Notes: generated by a model not told the origin, from the sequence alone. A DNA stretch of 64,000 bases from Hyperoodon ampullatus (GCA_949752795.1 OX457056.1:205345654-205409653); one strand, 5' to 3'. Numbered from the stretch's first letter, positions 45,295-57,380 are shown. Program-made: numbers and translations.

Positions 45295-45774
45295 ATACTA
45301 AGTTTGTGGTAATTTGTTATGCAACCACAGAAATCAAATACATCTGTGGAGTATTTGATTTCTGGAGTAGTACTTAGAAACTGCCAAAATGTCCCATTCT
45401 CTAACTTTTTATCTAATAATTTTATTATCTTGTTCCCTTTACATGAATGTTGAAAAAATTATTCTACATTCTTCTTGTTTTTGTTTAAGTATAGTTGATT
45501 TACAGTATTATGTTAGCTTCAGATGTATGGCGAAGTGATTTAGTTATAAGTATATATTTTTTTCAGAATATTTTCCATTATAGGTTTTATAAGATATTGA
45601 CTATAGTTTGCTGTACTGTACAGTAGGTCCTTGTTGTTTATTGTATATACAGTAGTTTATCCTAGACTTATAATTTATCCCTCCCCCTCCCTTTCCCCTA
45701 TGGTAACCATATTTGTTTTCTATGTCTGTGAGTCTGTTTCTGTTTTGAATATAGATTTAATTGTATTATTTTTT

Positions 45775-45909
45775 AGATTCTACATGTAAATGATAACAAA
45801 ATATTTGTCTTTCTGTGAGTTACTTCACTAAGTATAATATTCTCTAGGTTCATTCATATTGCTGCAAATGGCAATATTTCATTCTTTTTTAAGGTTGAGT
45901 AATATTCCA

Positions 45910-45953
<44 letters not shown>

Positions 45954-47095
45954 CACATCTTCTTAAGCCAATTGTCTATTGATGGGCACTTGGGTTGTTT
46001 CCATGTCTTGGCTATTGTAAATAGTGCTGCTATGAATATTGGGGTGCCTCTATCCTTTTGAATTAGGGTTTTCATCTTTTCCAAATATATGCCCAGGAGT
46101 GGTATTACTGGAACATATTGGTAGCTCTATTTTTGGTTTTTTAAAAAAACCTCCATACTCTTTTCCATGGTGGCTGCACCAATTTACATTCCCACCAACA
46201 GTATATGAGGGTTTCCTTTTCTCCACAGCCTCTCCAGCACTTTTATTTGTAGACTTTTTGGTGACAGCCATTCTGATCGGTGTGAAGTGATACCTCATTG
46301 TGGTTTAATTTGCATTTCTCTCATAATTGGAGACGTTGAGCATCTTTTCATGTGCCTGTTGGCCATCTGTATGTCTTTGGAGAAATGTCTATGTAGGTCT
46401 TCTGCCCATTTTTTGTTTGGGTTGTTTGTTTTCTCAATATTGAGTCATATGAGCTGTTTGTGTATTTTTGATATTAACCCCTTGTCAGTTGCATCCCTTG
46501 CAAACATTTTCTACCATTCTGTAGGTTGTCTTTCCATTTTGTTGATGATTTCCTTTGCTGTGCAAAAGCTTATAAGTTTGATTAGGTCCATTTTTAAATT
46601 TTTGCCTTATTTCTATTTCCTTGGGAGACTGACCTAAGAAAATATTGGTGTGATTTATGTCAGAGAATGTTCTGCCTATGTTCTCTTCTAGGAGTTTTAT
46701 GGTGTCATGTCTTATATTTAAGCCTTTAAGCCATTTTGAATTTATTTTTGTGTATGGTGTGAGGGAGTGTTTCCCAACACCACTTGCTGAAGAGACTGCC
46801 TTTTCTCCATTGTATATTCTTCACTTCTTTGTTGAATATTAACTGACCATAGGTGTGTGGGCTTATTTCTGGGCTCTCTATTCTGTTTCACTGGTCTGTT
46901 TTTGTGCCAGTATCACTGTTTTGATTACTGTAGCTTTGGAGTATAGTGTGAAGTCTTGGAGGGTTATGCCTCCAATTTTATTCTTTTTCCTCGGGTTTGC
47001 TTTGGCAATTCTGGGCCTTTTGTGGTTCCATACAAATTTTAAGATTATTTGTTCTTGTTCTCTGAAAAATGTCATGGGTATTTTGATAAGAAATC
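45775..47095 (-). pseudogene. L1 ORF2 late part, broken
   Basis: The minus-strand reading gives blocks such as [20 protein letters not shown] and [19 protein letters not shown], the region after the RT domain, then the C-terminal region down to the 3' UTR. It is broken by several stops and by a GT repeat at 45912-45951. No catalytic RT or endonuclease motif is present. Confidence 0.8.
45912..45951. repeat. (GT)20 microsatellite inside L1
   Basis: Twenty uninterrupted GT units. It sits exactly where related L1 copies have the short TGTATATATGTA stretch (compare 28893-28906), so it probably expanded from L1 sequence. Confidence 0.95.
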
Positions 47096-47279
47096 AGCTG
47101 ATAGCCTAATGGGGTTTCCCTTGTAACTGACTCTTTTTCTCTTGCTGCGTTTAGAACCTTCTCTTTAAATTTTGTCATTTTAATTTTGACATGTCTTGAT
47201 GTGGAACTATCTGGGTTCATCTTGTTTGGGACCCTCTTTGCTTCCTGTACCTGGATATCTTTCCTTTCTTTGGTGGGAA

Positions 47280-47641
47280 GTTTTTTGTTGTTTAAATTTT
47301 TTTAACATATGTATTTTTTAAATTAATTAATTTATTTATTTATGGTTGCATTGGGTCTTTGTTTCTGTGTGTGGGCTTTCTCTAGTTGCAGCGAGTGAGG
47401 GCTACTCTTTGTTGCAGTGTTTGGGCTTCTCATTGCAGTGGCTTCTCTTGTTGTGGAGCGCGGGCTCTAGGCACACAGGCTTCAGTAGTTGTGGCATGCG
47501 GGCTCTAGAGTGCAGGCTCAGTAGTTGTGGTGCAAGGGCTTAGTTGCTCCATGGCATGTGGTATCCTCCCGGACCAGGGCTCGAACCCGCGTCCCCTGCA
47601 TTGGCAGGCAGATTCTTAACCACTGCACCACCAGGGAAGCC
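47280..47641 (-). mobile_element. CHR SINE (long form), antisense, nested in L1
   Basis: TTAATTTATTTATTTATGGT, TGCATTGGGTCTTTGTTTCT, through CCCGGACCAGGGCTCGAACC to CACCAGGGAAGCCC. Perfect duplication CTTTGGTGGGAA at 47268-47279 and 47642-47653. Confidence 0.93.
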
Positions 47642-47966
47642 CTTTGGTGGGAATTTTTAGGACTTCAAGCCCAGCAGGCAGCATCTCAAGTAACCCTGAG
47701 AGAACTGCTCCAAGGAGGTGGTGGGGGGCTAGGATATATAGGGGTTTTGTAACAATGGGTAGGTAGTCAGAACATCAACAGATTACTGTTAATTACAGAA
47801 AACTAGATTGGATATCTGTTTCTTTCTTTAGGTTTTCAGCCATAATTTTATTAAATATATTTTTGATCCCCTTTCTTCTCTTCTCTTTCTGGAACCCCTA
47901 TTATATGTAGGTTGACACACTTTATATTATCCTATGTATCTTGTATACTGCTTTCATTTTGTTTTT

Positions 47967-48166
47967 TCATTTATCTTTCTGTCTACTGTTCAGATCACTT
48001 ATTTGTTCCTCTGTGTCATTTAGCTTGCTATCTATTGTTGCTAGATTGGTTTTCATCTTGGCAATTGAATTGTCTAATTTTGATTGGTTCATCTTTATAG
48101 TTTCTATTTCCCTGTTACAGTGATCTGCATTTCTATTGATAATCTTTCTCAATTCCTTTAGCATTT
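47967..48166 (-). pseudogene. L1 ORF1-like coiled-coil fragment
   Basis: The minus-strand reading upstream of the SINE begins at MLKELRKIINRNADHC and runs through KLDNSIAKMKTNLATID to EEQISDLNSRQKDK. This heptad-rich pattern resembles the ORF1p coiled coil, the trimerising RNA-binding partner of L1. The open frame only looks longer because it runs into the SINE at 48169-48380. No RRM or C-terminal domain follows. Confidence 0.6.
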
Positions 48167-48168
48167 TT

Positions 48169-48380
48169 TTTTTTTTTTTTTTTTTTTTGCGGTATGTGGG
48201 CCTCTCACTGCTGTGGCCTCTCCCGTTGTGGAGCACAGGCTCCGGACGCGCAGGCTCAGCGGCCATGGCTCACGGGCCCAGCTGCTCCGCGGCATGTGGG
48301 ATCTTCCCGGACCAGGGCACAAACCCGTGTCCCCTGCATCAGCAGGCGGACTCTCAACCACTGCGCCACCAGGGAAGCCC
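48169..48380 (-). mobile_element. CHR SINE, antisense, nested in L1
   Basis: T tract, GCGGTATGTGGGCCTCTCAC, body, CACCAGGGAAGCCC. Perfect 15-bp duplication TCCTTTAGCATTTTT at 48154-48168 and 48381-48395. Confidence 0.93.
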
Positions 48381-48549
48381 TCCTTTAGCATTTTTATTAC
48401 CTCCTCTTTGAACTCGGGATCTTGTAGACTGGTGGGCTCTGTTTCATTATTTGTTCTTTCAGGGGATTTCTCTTGTTCTTTTAATTGGGAGTAGTTCCTC
48501 TGCTTTTCTTTTTTTTTTTTTAACTTAACTTTCTCTGTCTCTATGAATT

Positions 48550-50013
48550 TAGAAGAAACAGTTATCTACTGTGGTCTTGAAGGGGCGTTTTATTGTAGGA
48601 GCATCCCTGTGTACACTGTGTGTGTGTCCAGTATTTTTGGTGCAAGGGCTGTTTTTGGTATGGATGCCTGCCATATCTTTCCTGTGTGCTGGCCGTTATC
48701 CCTTTGATAGAGGGTGTAATTGGTATTGTAGTGTTTAGTGCCTCTGCTGAATGGCGGGGGGGGCTTCCTCTTTACTCTGTGGTTGTCACTGCTCTGTGGC
48801 GGGTGGGGTCTGCTCCCAGTTGTTGGAGTAGAAGCCCTGAGGGTCGGGTTCAATCAGGCTTCATTGCCTTTGAGTGCGTGCCCTGCTGCAAAGGAGGTGA
48901 TTGCTGAAGCTAGTGAGGCCCTTGCCATCACAGTGAACCTATGTACCGCCTGTATAGGTGTCTGCAGTTCCACCTAGAAGCAGCCCAAGATTGCTTCCCT
49001 TTCTCTGTTGTGTTCATCCCAGATCTAGCACTAAGCTGTGGTGTGGCTTTGTGGTGCTCTCACTGGGAAAGGAATTGCTGAGTACTGCCTGGGACCTGTC
49101 TGCCCAAGATTCAGCACTAAGCTGCTGCTGCGCATTCTTGTGGTGCCACCTGTTGTGCACGTTGACAGTGTCTCCCACGGCTGGACCCACTGCCACCTGC
49201 CTGCATGCACTGGAGATGGGCTCCGGATCACACCCCAGGCCCTCCGGGTTGTCTCTGAGGAGCTAGACTCAGTCCTCTCCCAGGGCCTGTCTGCTCGTGA
49301 TTCAGTGCTTAGCCACTCCGGGTTCTGGTGGTTCCACCTGCCTGGTGTGTGCACTGATGACATCTGTCCAGCTCAACCCGCTGCCCCTGTGTGTGTGCTG
49401 ACAGTGGTCTCCACAGTTCTGCCTGGATCACACCCCAGGTGTCCCTGTCTCTCTCTGTGCAGCTAGACCAAATCTTTTCCCTGATCACATGCCAGGCTGT
49501 GGTGTGGAGTGAGTGGGGCTGGAGCATTTGCCCCTTAGGATTGGGAAGTGTGGTGAAGAGGCGGCGGCCAGTGCATGGCTCTTTCTGTCCCGATTCTTAG
49601 CAAGCCAGCATGTGGGCACTCCTTGCAGAGTCTAGGCTTCTCCAGGCCTTCCGTTGGTCTCAGCAGATTTTCCAGCAAGCAAGGGGGCTTGTCTCCTCTG
49701 TGCAGGATCCCCGGACTGGGATGCCGAGATTGAGTCGATCCATCCCCTCCCCAACGTGAGGGTCCACATGTGTGGACCCTCTCTTTCTTACAGGTCCCTC
49801 CCAAGGGTGCCAGACCTGACCTGATGCCTTCTTTTCCATCCTACCTGCTTATCTGAAGATCTTTGTTGCACCTTTGGCTGCCTAAGAGATCTGCCAGATT
49901 CCAGTTAGTTTTCTGTGAGAATTGCTCCACATGTAGATGTATTTTTGATGTGTTTGTGGGGGGAGGTGAGCTCCACGCCCTACTACTCCACCATCTTGAT
50001 CCCCCTCTCCTAG
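48550..50013 (-). promoter_or_regulatory. L1 5' UTR/promoter region, antisense
   Basis: A GC-richer stretch than its surroundings, with repeated variants of CTGGGACCTGTCTGCC / AGGGCCTGTCTGCTC, CAAGATTCAGCACTAAGC / GTGATTCAGTGCTTAGCC and GGATCACACCCCAGG (49226 and 49426). This gives a degenerate monomer pattern. It ends at the L1 5' terminus. The many overlapping open frames on both strands here (48590-49804) follow from base composition, not genes. Confidence 0.65.
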
Positions 50014-50020
50014 TTCTACA

Positions 50021-53000
50021 GTCTTAACTGCCAATTTTCTGAGTGTGGAATTGGGAGAAGTGTCACCCCCAGTGATAGTAACTGGCTGTTTCCTTTCATT
50101 GTTACTACGGGTTTTTATCTACTAAATATATTGCATATAATTACAGTCATTCTTTTTGTTCCATGTAGCTTTTGAAGCATCATATCAGTCACTTAATTTA
50201 GATGATATGTTTATTTAAAAAAAAAAACAGAAATTGTCCACTTGATTTGTAATTGAAGTCATAGTTCTTGTACTACTTTCTCTTCCTAGAAGAGAATAAT
50301 GTACATTTTCTATTATTTAGGAACTCCAAGATTCTGGGCTCCATTTGACCTTGCTAACTTCCTCTAAATGCAGGCAGACTTTTAGCAGATTTAGATACGA
50401 ATCTAGCTATTTTGCATTTGTTAATGCAATTCTTAGTGTTGTATTTTGAGGAAGGCGAATAACTGTGATCACCTCATCTAGAGCATAGCTATAGGTCAGG
50501 ATTTCTTTAAACAAGTGTTTCTCACAGCATAAACACTCCTACCTAGTTTCACAGAGCGTAACTTCACTTTAAAACACACAATAAGAAGTGGAGGATTGAT
50601 TCCTATAGCACTAAACTTTGCACTGTTTTCCTTTTATAAAGGAGCCCCATTCGGAGCCTTAGTTCTGCCCTGTGTGGGTGCATGTTTTCTGGAGGGTCTT
50701 CCTTAGACTCCTTGAAACACTGCCCTCCTTAAAGTTACCCTCTTCTGCTCTTTCTAGCCCTTGTGTATTCTGCCCAAGGGAGTTCTCCATGCTGGAAAAG
50801 GGAGAAACTGGAAAACAGAAAACTCAGCATTTGCAAGTAGACTAGAAAACTTCACGAATCATTAATGGTCAAAATGCAGTAGGCAATTTTGCACCAAACA
50901 CAATTACTATGTGTCTTGGGAAGCAAGCCTATCCTATTGTTAAACTAAGAAAATATTCACTTGTAGTTTCCGTGACAGTAGAAAGTAAACACTCTACGAG
51001 CTCAGGAGAAGGTTCCAAAGAGATCTGAGAAATGCTCATAGAAGAGAGAAAAAAATATATACACTATCTTCGCAAAATGTAAAGTCATTGAGAAAATGGA
51101 AAAGGAGATTCTTGTGATGTTTAAGAGATTTGTGCTTTTTTTTTTTTCTTAAGTGAAAAGAGGCTTGGAGACCCAAAGACCTCAGTAATGCCCCTACTGT
51201 TGATTAATGTGTCTAAGAAAGAATAGAAATGGTAGAAATAGTAGTAGAAATTGTCCTGGGCTGCAGTCTAGGAAATCTTAGTTCAAGCCTTGGGTTTCTA
51301 TCTCTAGTTTAGTATTCCTCTCTTTATAGAACAATATTATCTTTTCTTCCACTGTTCATTTTCATAAGCCCACATAGAAATTATTATGCTACATCTGTCA
51401 AAATAGTAAAACAAACAGAATTTACTGTGGAATAATAGAGTATTTGAAATAGAAAAGATCTAATAAATCCTTGAGTTAAATACGTGGTCCCTATTGGTGT
51501 TTAATTTTTAAAAAATGGGTTTATTTTACAGTGGTCACTTAAATTATATTACTTCATTGCCTATGTATATATACTATGGAAGAGTGTTCTTTATTTCCAC
51601 AGACATGCTGTATCTAACTTTTCTTGAAATATATGGTCACTCAGACCTTCTCTGATGTTCTTTCTTTGAATAGAGTCCTGGGAAAAGAGCCAAAATACCT
51701 TGCCTTGTATTAAATGACCTTGGTGTGCAACTTCAGAATCCAGGAGACAATTGAGGCTCAAGACTATGATAAACCTAGAACATAGGAAAAGTAAAGGAAG
51801 CAGCAGCCTCTTCTCAGCTCAGCAAAATGTTGTGTAAAATTAGACATCTCTTGAAATTTTAAGATAAAGCCAGAAATCCAAATACTAATATAGAAAGGCC
51901 AGATTTTTTAAATGTTGACAATTATTTTCACTTTTTAAAGACACTGGATAGGCCAATATTGCACAAACTGGATCCTATCCAAGGGCAATTAACTAGAAAT
52001 CTGATTTAATTTGCAGGTCATTGTCCCATTTCTGAAATGGAAATGTCCTCAAAGAGTTAACTACAAAACCTAGAGCAAAACTTACTTCCCCAAACCCTCT
52101 CTGCAGGAAAGCATATGAATACAAATGCCAGCTCAAAAGAAACAATGTAAAACGCGTCCCCCCTGGACTCTGAATCTTGCTGTATGATTTGTTCTTCCAC
52201 TTTCTGTTTTGTTCTGAGGGATAATCTGGTAGATCATGGAGCAGAGGTTTTATTCAGTTTTAAACTTTAATGTTGGTTAAAAAATAATAATACATCTTTA
52301 AGGCATGTGTTATGGTGGTAAGCATTTAAAGTCTCATACATCCACCACAACGGAGATTCCCAAGTCAATAAAAATGGATAGCAACACTGAAATGTGCATA
52401 TTCCCTTTGGAAGGGTGATCTAAGAAAGAACAGCCCTCTCTCCAAATCCTTCTTTCTCTTTTGCCTTAGGTCAGAATTCCTCATTTTTCTAGGTAGAAGC
52501 AATCTTGAATGTTCATAAGAAAGCTTCCAGCCATCTTAAATGCTCCCCAATCTATGGATTTTTCATGATAAAACATAGTAGGTGAGACTTCCCAAATATA
52601 GTCCATAGGAAAGACTGATAGTCATTAATTGTGTTTTCCCTTATCCTTTTCATCTGGCCCAAAGGACACTTACATCGACATTTCTGCCTCTTTCCAACAT
52701 ACTGATCTGTGTATAATTCATGGTTTACTTCCATTCAGAGTTTGGCTTAAGTTAAAATTAATATTATATGAACATACACAATATGATTTACATATAATTT
52801 TTTGTATATTTCATATATAAACATATGAAATATTTAATATGTATTTATATTTTTGCTCTGGTTTTCCTGTATATAGTGCATGTCAGTGTGTCTTTCCAAA
52901 TATTTCTCAAGTACCAATGTGAACTGTGGTGACTGTGGGGTACCTTAAGGAAGGGATATTCCTTTATGGCTATTGACCATGATACATGGTTCTGTACAAA

Positions 53001-54960
53001 CTTAGAATCTTCCTGATAGGTAAAGTGATTAGAAAATATGATAGAAGAAAATGTAATTGTTCCAGGCAACTTTTGAGGTATCTGTGCAACTTATAGAAAC
53101 CATCTTCTTTGGAAAACACTTCCACCACATCCTGAGCCCACCCCATCTACCAACAGGGATGAACACACCCCATCTACCAACAGGGATGAACAGGTGCAGC
53201 CATAGACATGGGCCGTAAGTGGAAATTTAACCAAGTGAAAATAGAATTTCTTGCTTTGGAATTTTGAAGTGTGTTTGCTTCAACAGCAGTTGTATATATC
53301 TGGGAGCTCTGAGGCATTATTCTCCACCATGGTCATGGAGAAGCAGACACACAGAGAGAAGCAGAGACCAGAGTTCTGAATGTGAAGCTGAGAGGCCTCT
53401 CCAGCTTCATTTATGAAATCTTTTTGACTCCTTGTTTTAGTCTTTTGCTAAGGCCGGCAATATGCCTTGCCCTTGGGCTTTGTGAGATAGTCATTTGATC
53501 TTAAACATCTAAATGCACAAATCTATTTATTTGCTTAAACTTCCTTGAAATCACTTCTTTGTTTGCAACAAAAAATACATTAGGCTGAAATTACGTATTA
53601 TGTTTTATTTTTTAGGCCACGAAGACTATAGAATATCATTGTAGGGGTTCATAACAGAATTTGAAAAGTCTTCAGGACCTTGCCTTTTCAAAAAAGATAT
53701 GTTTGTCAAAATGAAGTGAAAATAAGCTGGGGAAGAACATGATACAAATTTAACATTTATATAGCAATGTGTGACTTAAAAAAAAATCTCTCCCTAAGTC
53801 TCCATTCTAACCCTAAGTGTTCAAAATAGTTATTCCCATTATATAGAGGAGAACATTATGGCTCAAGGATGTCACATGAAACCCACTGCATTGTAGCTGC
53901 CCCTATGTTGACCTTCTCTCTGTATTAGACCCTACATACACTAAGTAAATGTACAGCAAGCCCTCTGTATAATTATGTACTTTATTGCTTTTTCTTGGGT
54001 GGGGCTGTCAGAGGTAAGATGATGATACTCAATGGTTTTATTGGCAGGAAGCCAGGCGGATGCAAGTAATATACAAAGTGGCAAAGAAAGATTTTTTTAA
54101 AATCCTGTAATGCATATCTATTTGTAAATCAACAACTAATCAAATAGTAAATAGTAATAAAATGGAAAATGTAGAAGCTCATTTTTAAAATTACTTGGTA
54201 CAAGGTGTTGTGTGCAAAAACCAACTTCTATCCTCACAAAAGATAGCAAAACATACAAGGCATCATAGGTTAAGCACTGGAGTTGGAGACAGAAGTACAA
54301 CGTTGTCCTGCTTCAGACACATGTCCTTCAGTGTACACAGGTAGAAGTATAAATTCAGGTCTGCCTAAACAAAACTTTTCAAAATAGTGGAAGCCTGTCC
54401 ATTGCATATGCTTAGATCTCTCCTTATGCAGAGTTGGCCAGTGAATGTTTGCATTTGCTGGGAAATCAAATGTTCACTTAACTTCTTTATTATAAGGAAC
54501 AAAGTAACATTTGTGTGCATGTGAATGAGGATGGGCCTTTTCTGGCAATGTGGCTTTGGCTCTGAGAATCCATGTAAGCTTTGTGGAAGTTTCCTTTTTG
54601 ATGCATGGACTCCGTATGCTTCCACCAGCCATCCATTCATGTATCTGAAAATAAGAAAAGAATATGGAAAGTTCCTGGTTAGGTTTGAACAGTGTAGAGC
54701 ATAACATGGGTATTTGAGAATTCAGTGAGAGTGGGTGTAATCCAAACGTATCAGGGAAAACAGAAACAAAGAAAAACAACAATTTAAAAAAAAGCCCAAA
54801 ACACAAGAAGGAATGAGTGAGGAAATATTATGTAATCTATGTTGTCTTCCAAGTAGTAGACACCAGCTGAGAGTCCAGGAGTTTGAATGAATGATCTCTG
54901 TCCACCCTCCCCCCCCGCCCAAAAAAACCCAAACAGTGAAACCCCCAAAACGTAACTAAG
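50021..54960. other. Repeat-poor AT-rich unique sequence
   Basis: Almost 5 kb with no CHR, L1, LTR or hAT element that I recognise, and only scraps that could be MIR (about 53825-53890 and 54260-54350). It contains one perfect 27-bp tandem duplication (53139-53192). No exon is supported. Confidence 0.45.
53139..53192. repeat. Perfect 2 x 27-bp tandem duplication
   Basis: The 27-base unit starting CACCCCATCTACCAACAGGG occurs at 53139-53165 and again at 53166-53192 without a mismatch. Confidence 0.95.
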
Positions 54961-54964
54961 AACT

Positions 54965-54966
<2 letters not shown>

Positions 54967-55005
<39 letters not shown>

Positions 55006-55019
55006 CGTGTTCGTGTGTT
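54967..55019. repeat. (GT)n microsatellite with TTCG interruptions
   Basis: About 18 uninterrupted TG units, followed by GTTCGTGTTCGTGTGTTC. Confidence 0.95.
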
Positions 55020-55545
55020 CTTTGAAGCATGACTAACCTATAAATTGCAGAGGCTTTGATTATGGGAGATGCATGGTAAGGCTTAGGGATAATGCCCAAG
55101 GATCCCATCAGGTTGACGATATGGCTTAGAAAGGGAATGAGGTAGAGGATGATAGAAAAGGCAGAGTGAGAAAAACTCCATTTCCTGGGCAAACATAGAT
55201 TCTCTGACATGATGGAGAGTCTGAATTGGAAACTAGTTTCTTTGAAGACATTTTTTCTAAAACCAAACCCTCTACATATTTGAAGTTGAGAGATTAATGG
55301 ACTCTAGAAAATAAAGTTAAGTGAGATTTTTTAAAAAGTGTAATATATAAGAGTCCTATTGGATGTAATGATACAGCTTGACAATACGACATCTCTTGGT
55401 CAGAATTAATCTCTTCCCCATAGGCTTTTGTGGTACTTTGCACTTATGTTATGAAACTCATCATAATCTGCAGTATTATGGACAAAAAGAGAACTGTTAT
55501 TTGTTTGAGAGACAATGATATGTCCTGCACTTTCTTATATTGTCT
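55020..55545. other. Unique sequence, no gene seen
   Basis: Nothing recognised. Confidence 0.4.
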
Positions 55546-55549
55546 CATT

Positions 55550-55730
55550 TTAAGTTACTCATAAAACAGAATATCTGGGATATTAGACTTAAATTTCCTA
55601 TTTTACAGAGAAAGCAATTGAGGTGTGAGAGGTTAAAAAATGTCTTAACTAGTAAGTTTCACTGCCAAAACTTAAACTCAGATTTCTCCATTCCCATTGT
55701 TCTTCATGGTTCTGCATATGCGTAAGCATC
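55550..55730 (-). repeat. MIR SINE, antisense
   Basis: CTATTTTACAGAGAAAGCAA, TTGAGGTGTGAGAGGTTAAA, TAGTAAGTTTCACTGCCAAA, CTTAAACTCAGATTTCTCCA are the complement of the MIR core. Confidence 0.6.
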
Positions 55731-55734
55731 TAGA

Positions 55735-56845
55735 GGGAGACAACTCATATCTTTTTCAGCTTAAATAACCTACTGTGCTAAGGAGATGCTCAATAAGTCT
55801 TAGGAAATTGACTCTAGTGAACACATGGCAACTAGATGTGTCATTTTTCAAGCTGAAGACTCAAATAATAACCTTTAGAAGCTTTATTCAAATTGCAGTG
55901 CAGCAATGAACTTCAAATTAGGATCAGCTCACTATTTTTTGGATAGAAAAAATTCTGAATGTTCACAAGAGGAATAATTATTCAGAACTTCTCAACATTT
56001 AAATCAAGAATGAACTTGCCTTACAGATAAGTAGAAGAGGCATTATCTGTTTCCCACTTATTCTGATGAGTTTTGAAATGTTTATCTGTCTCAAATTCCC
56101 TTCGTCTATGATCCTAACACCAATGGAATACCTAACATTTCCACTGTTGGAGCTAATGCCTTATGCAAAATTATAGTCCAAAGACTTCAGTTAAACTGCT
56201 CATCTGCACTAGGAATAAATAAAACATAAACCTCCATTTTATGGTAACACACACATACACACAAATCAAAAGATTAATTTACCCTAAAGAAGATCCAAGG
56301 ATCATGGGAATTCTACATGCAGGTTTGGAGGGGAGAGGAGTGAAAGGGTTAGACAAGAAAGAGAAACTTACCAAGTTCACATGTTGCCCAAGGCAACATT
56401 CTGAATTAGAAGCACATTTACCATGTCTGAATGATGTAACTAAATAGAATCTAAATCAGTGTGACTTTAATATAAATGGTGTTCTGTGCCTCCTATGTAA
56501 TACTGTCAGAGTGCTAGGCCAGGCAAGTCTCCAGGGCCAGAAGACCTGTTGGGTTCCTGAGTCGTCTTTGGGCTGGGGGTCCATTGGGAAATAAAGCTTT
56601 GGAGGTTAATAAAGACTGGGACCTCGAATGTTTCAGTGTTCAGCAAGTCTGCTTAGCAACCAATGTCCTAGCAAAAGTCATAAGCAAAGAAAAATTGTGA
56701 AAGCTGTGGGAGAGAAAAAAGGAAGTGACAAGAATTGCCCTGAATTTGAGACATAATCTAATTAGGTACAGACTGAGAGAGAGAGAGAATGAGAGGTACA
56801 AAAAATATTGGGACAGTGCCTTAAAATTACAAAATTATTTTATGT
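55735..56845. other. Unique sequence, no gene seen
   Basis: A short (GA)n at 56773-56787. No exon or family recognised. Confidence 0.4.
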
Positions 56846-56849
56846 TTCT

Positions 56850-56965
56850 TCATTGGACCTTCATAGGAACTTGAAGAGAAAAATATTGTTATTGAAGAAA
56901 ACTAGACCCAGAGAAGTTAAGTTGACCCAAGACAAACAGCTAGAACATGGCAGCCCGAAATACAC
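56850..56965 (-). repeat. MIR fragment, antisense
   Basis: GAAAACTAGACCCAGAGAAG, TTAAGTTGACCCAAGACAAA and CAGCTAGAACATGGCAG follow the complement of the MIR core (CAGAGAGGTTAAGTAACTTG...). Confidence 0.55.
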
Positions 56966-57189
56966 TTTCCCCTCCTGGGTCCACATCTCATGTTTTCTGG
57001 TGGCTTATGCTTTCTGCTGTATAGGAATGAAGAATATAGAACATTCTGTAATGTAGGTGCTACATTCTGTCAGGTGGGATATAGAAAGGACTAACGTAGT
57101 CAAGACTGTCTTCCAGGGGAAAGTGAGATTTGAGTTGACCTGTGTGGGAATTGAGGGGCAAATGGTTGAGAGTGGGGTTTTGAACTAGA

Positions 57190-57380
57190 TTGCCTGAGTT
57201 GAACTTCACCACTACCACTTTTCAGCCATGTGAACTTGGCAAATTAATTACCTTCTTTGTACCTCAGATTTCTGATCTGTAAAGCGTGGATGACTTTTTT
57301 GTATCATAAATGGGCTAAGATTTGTAAAGTGTCTAGAATAGTTCTTGACAATTGTACACCCTCAACAAGTGATAGCATCA
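57190..57380 (+). repeat. MIR SINE, sense
   Basis: TTGCCTGAGTTGAACTTCAC, TTCAGCCATGTGAACTTGGC, TACCTCAGATTTCTGATCTG, TAAAGCGTGGATGAC follow MIR. Confidence 0.65.

Larger units (their letters stand above)
45469..50013 (-). mobile_element. Large antisense L1 with internal deletion
   Basis: On the minus strand the 5' end lies at about 50013 (GATCAAGATGGTGGAGTAGT start, complement seen at 49981-50000). A GC-rich 5' region (about 48550-50013) and an ORF1-like coiled-coil segment (47967-48166) follow. Late ORF2 (about 47095 down to 45775) and the 3' UTR reach a decayed A tail at 45470-45486. Most of ORF2 and the rest of ORF1 are missing: at about 47095-47100 late ORF2 abuts 5'-type sequence. Two CHR SINEs are inserted (47280-47641, 48169-48380). 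The 7-bp sequence TTCTACA flanks both ends (45462-45468, 50014-50020). Confidence 0.75.

Noticed and set aside
45912..45951. Possible CRISPR or other regularly spaced array among the GT, SINE and L1 repeats
   Set aside because: The repeats are microsatellites or dispersed retroposons with long, irregular spacing. No direct repeats with unique spacers of constant length exist here.
48590..49804. Cluster of overlapping open frames on both strands (up to 142 codons)
   Set aside because: They lie wholly in the GC-rich L1 5' region. The frames overlap on both strands and match no known protein.
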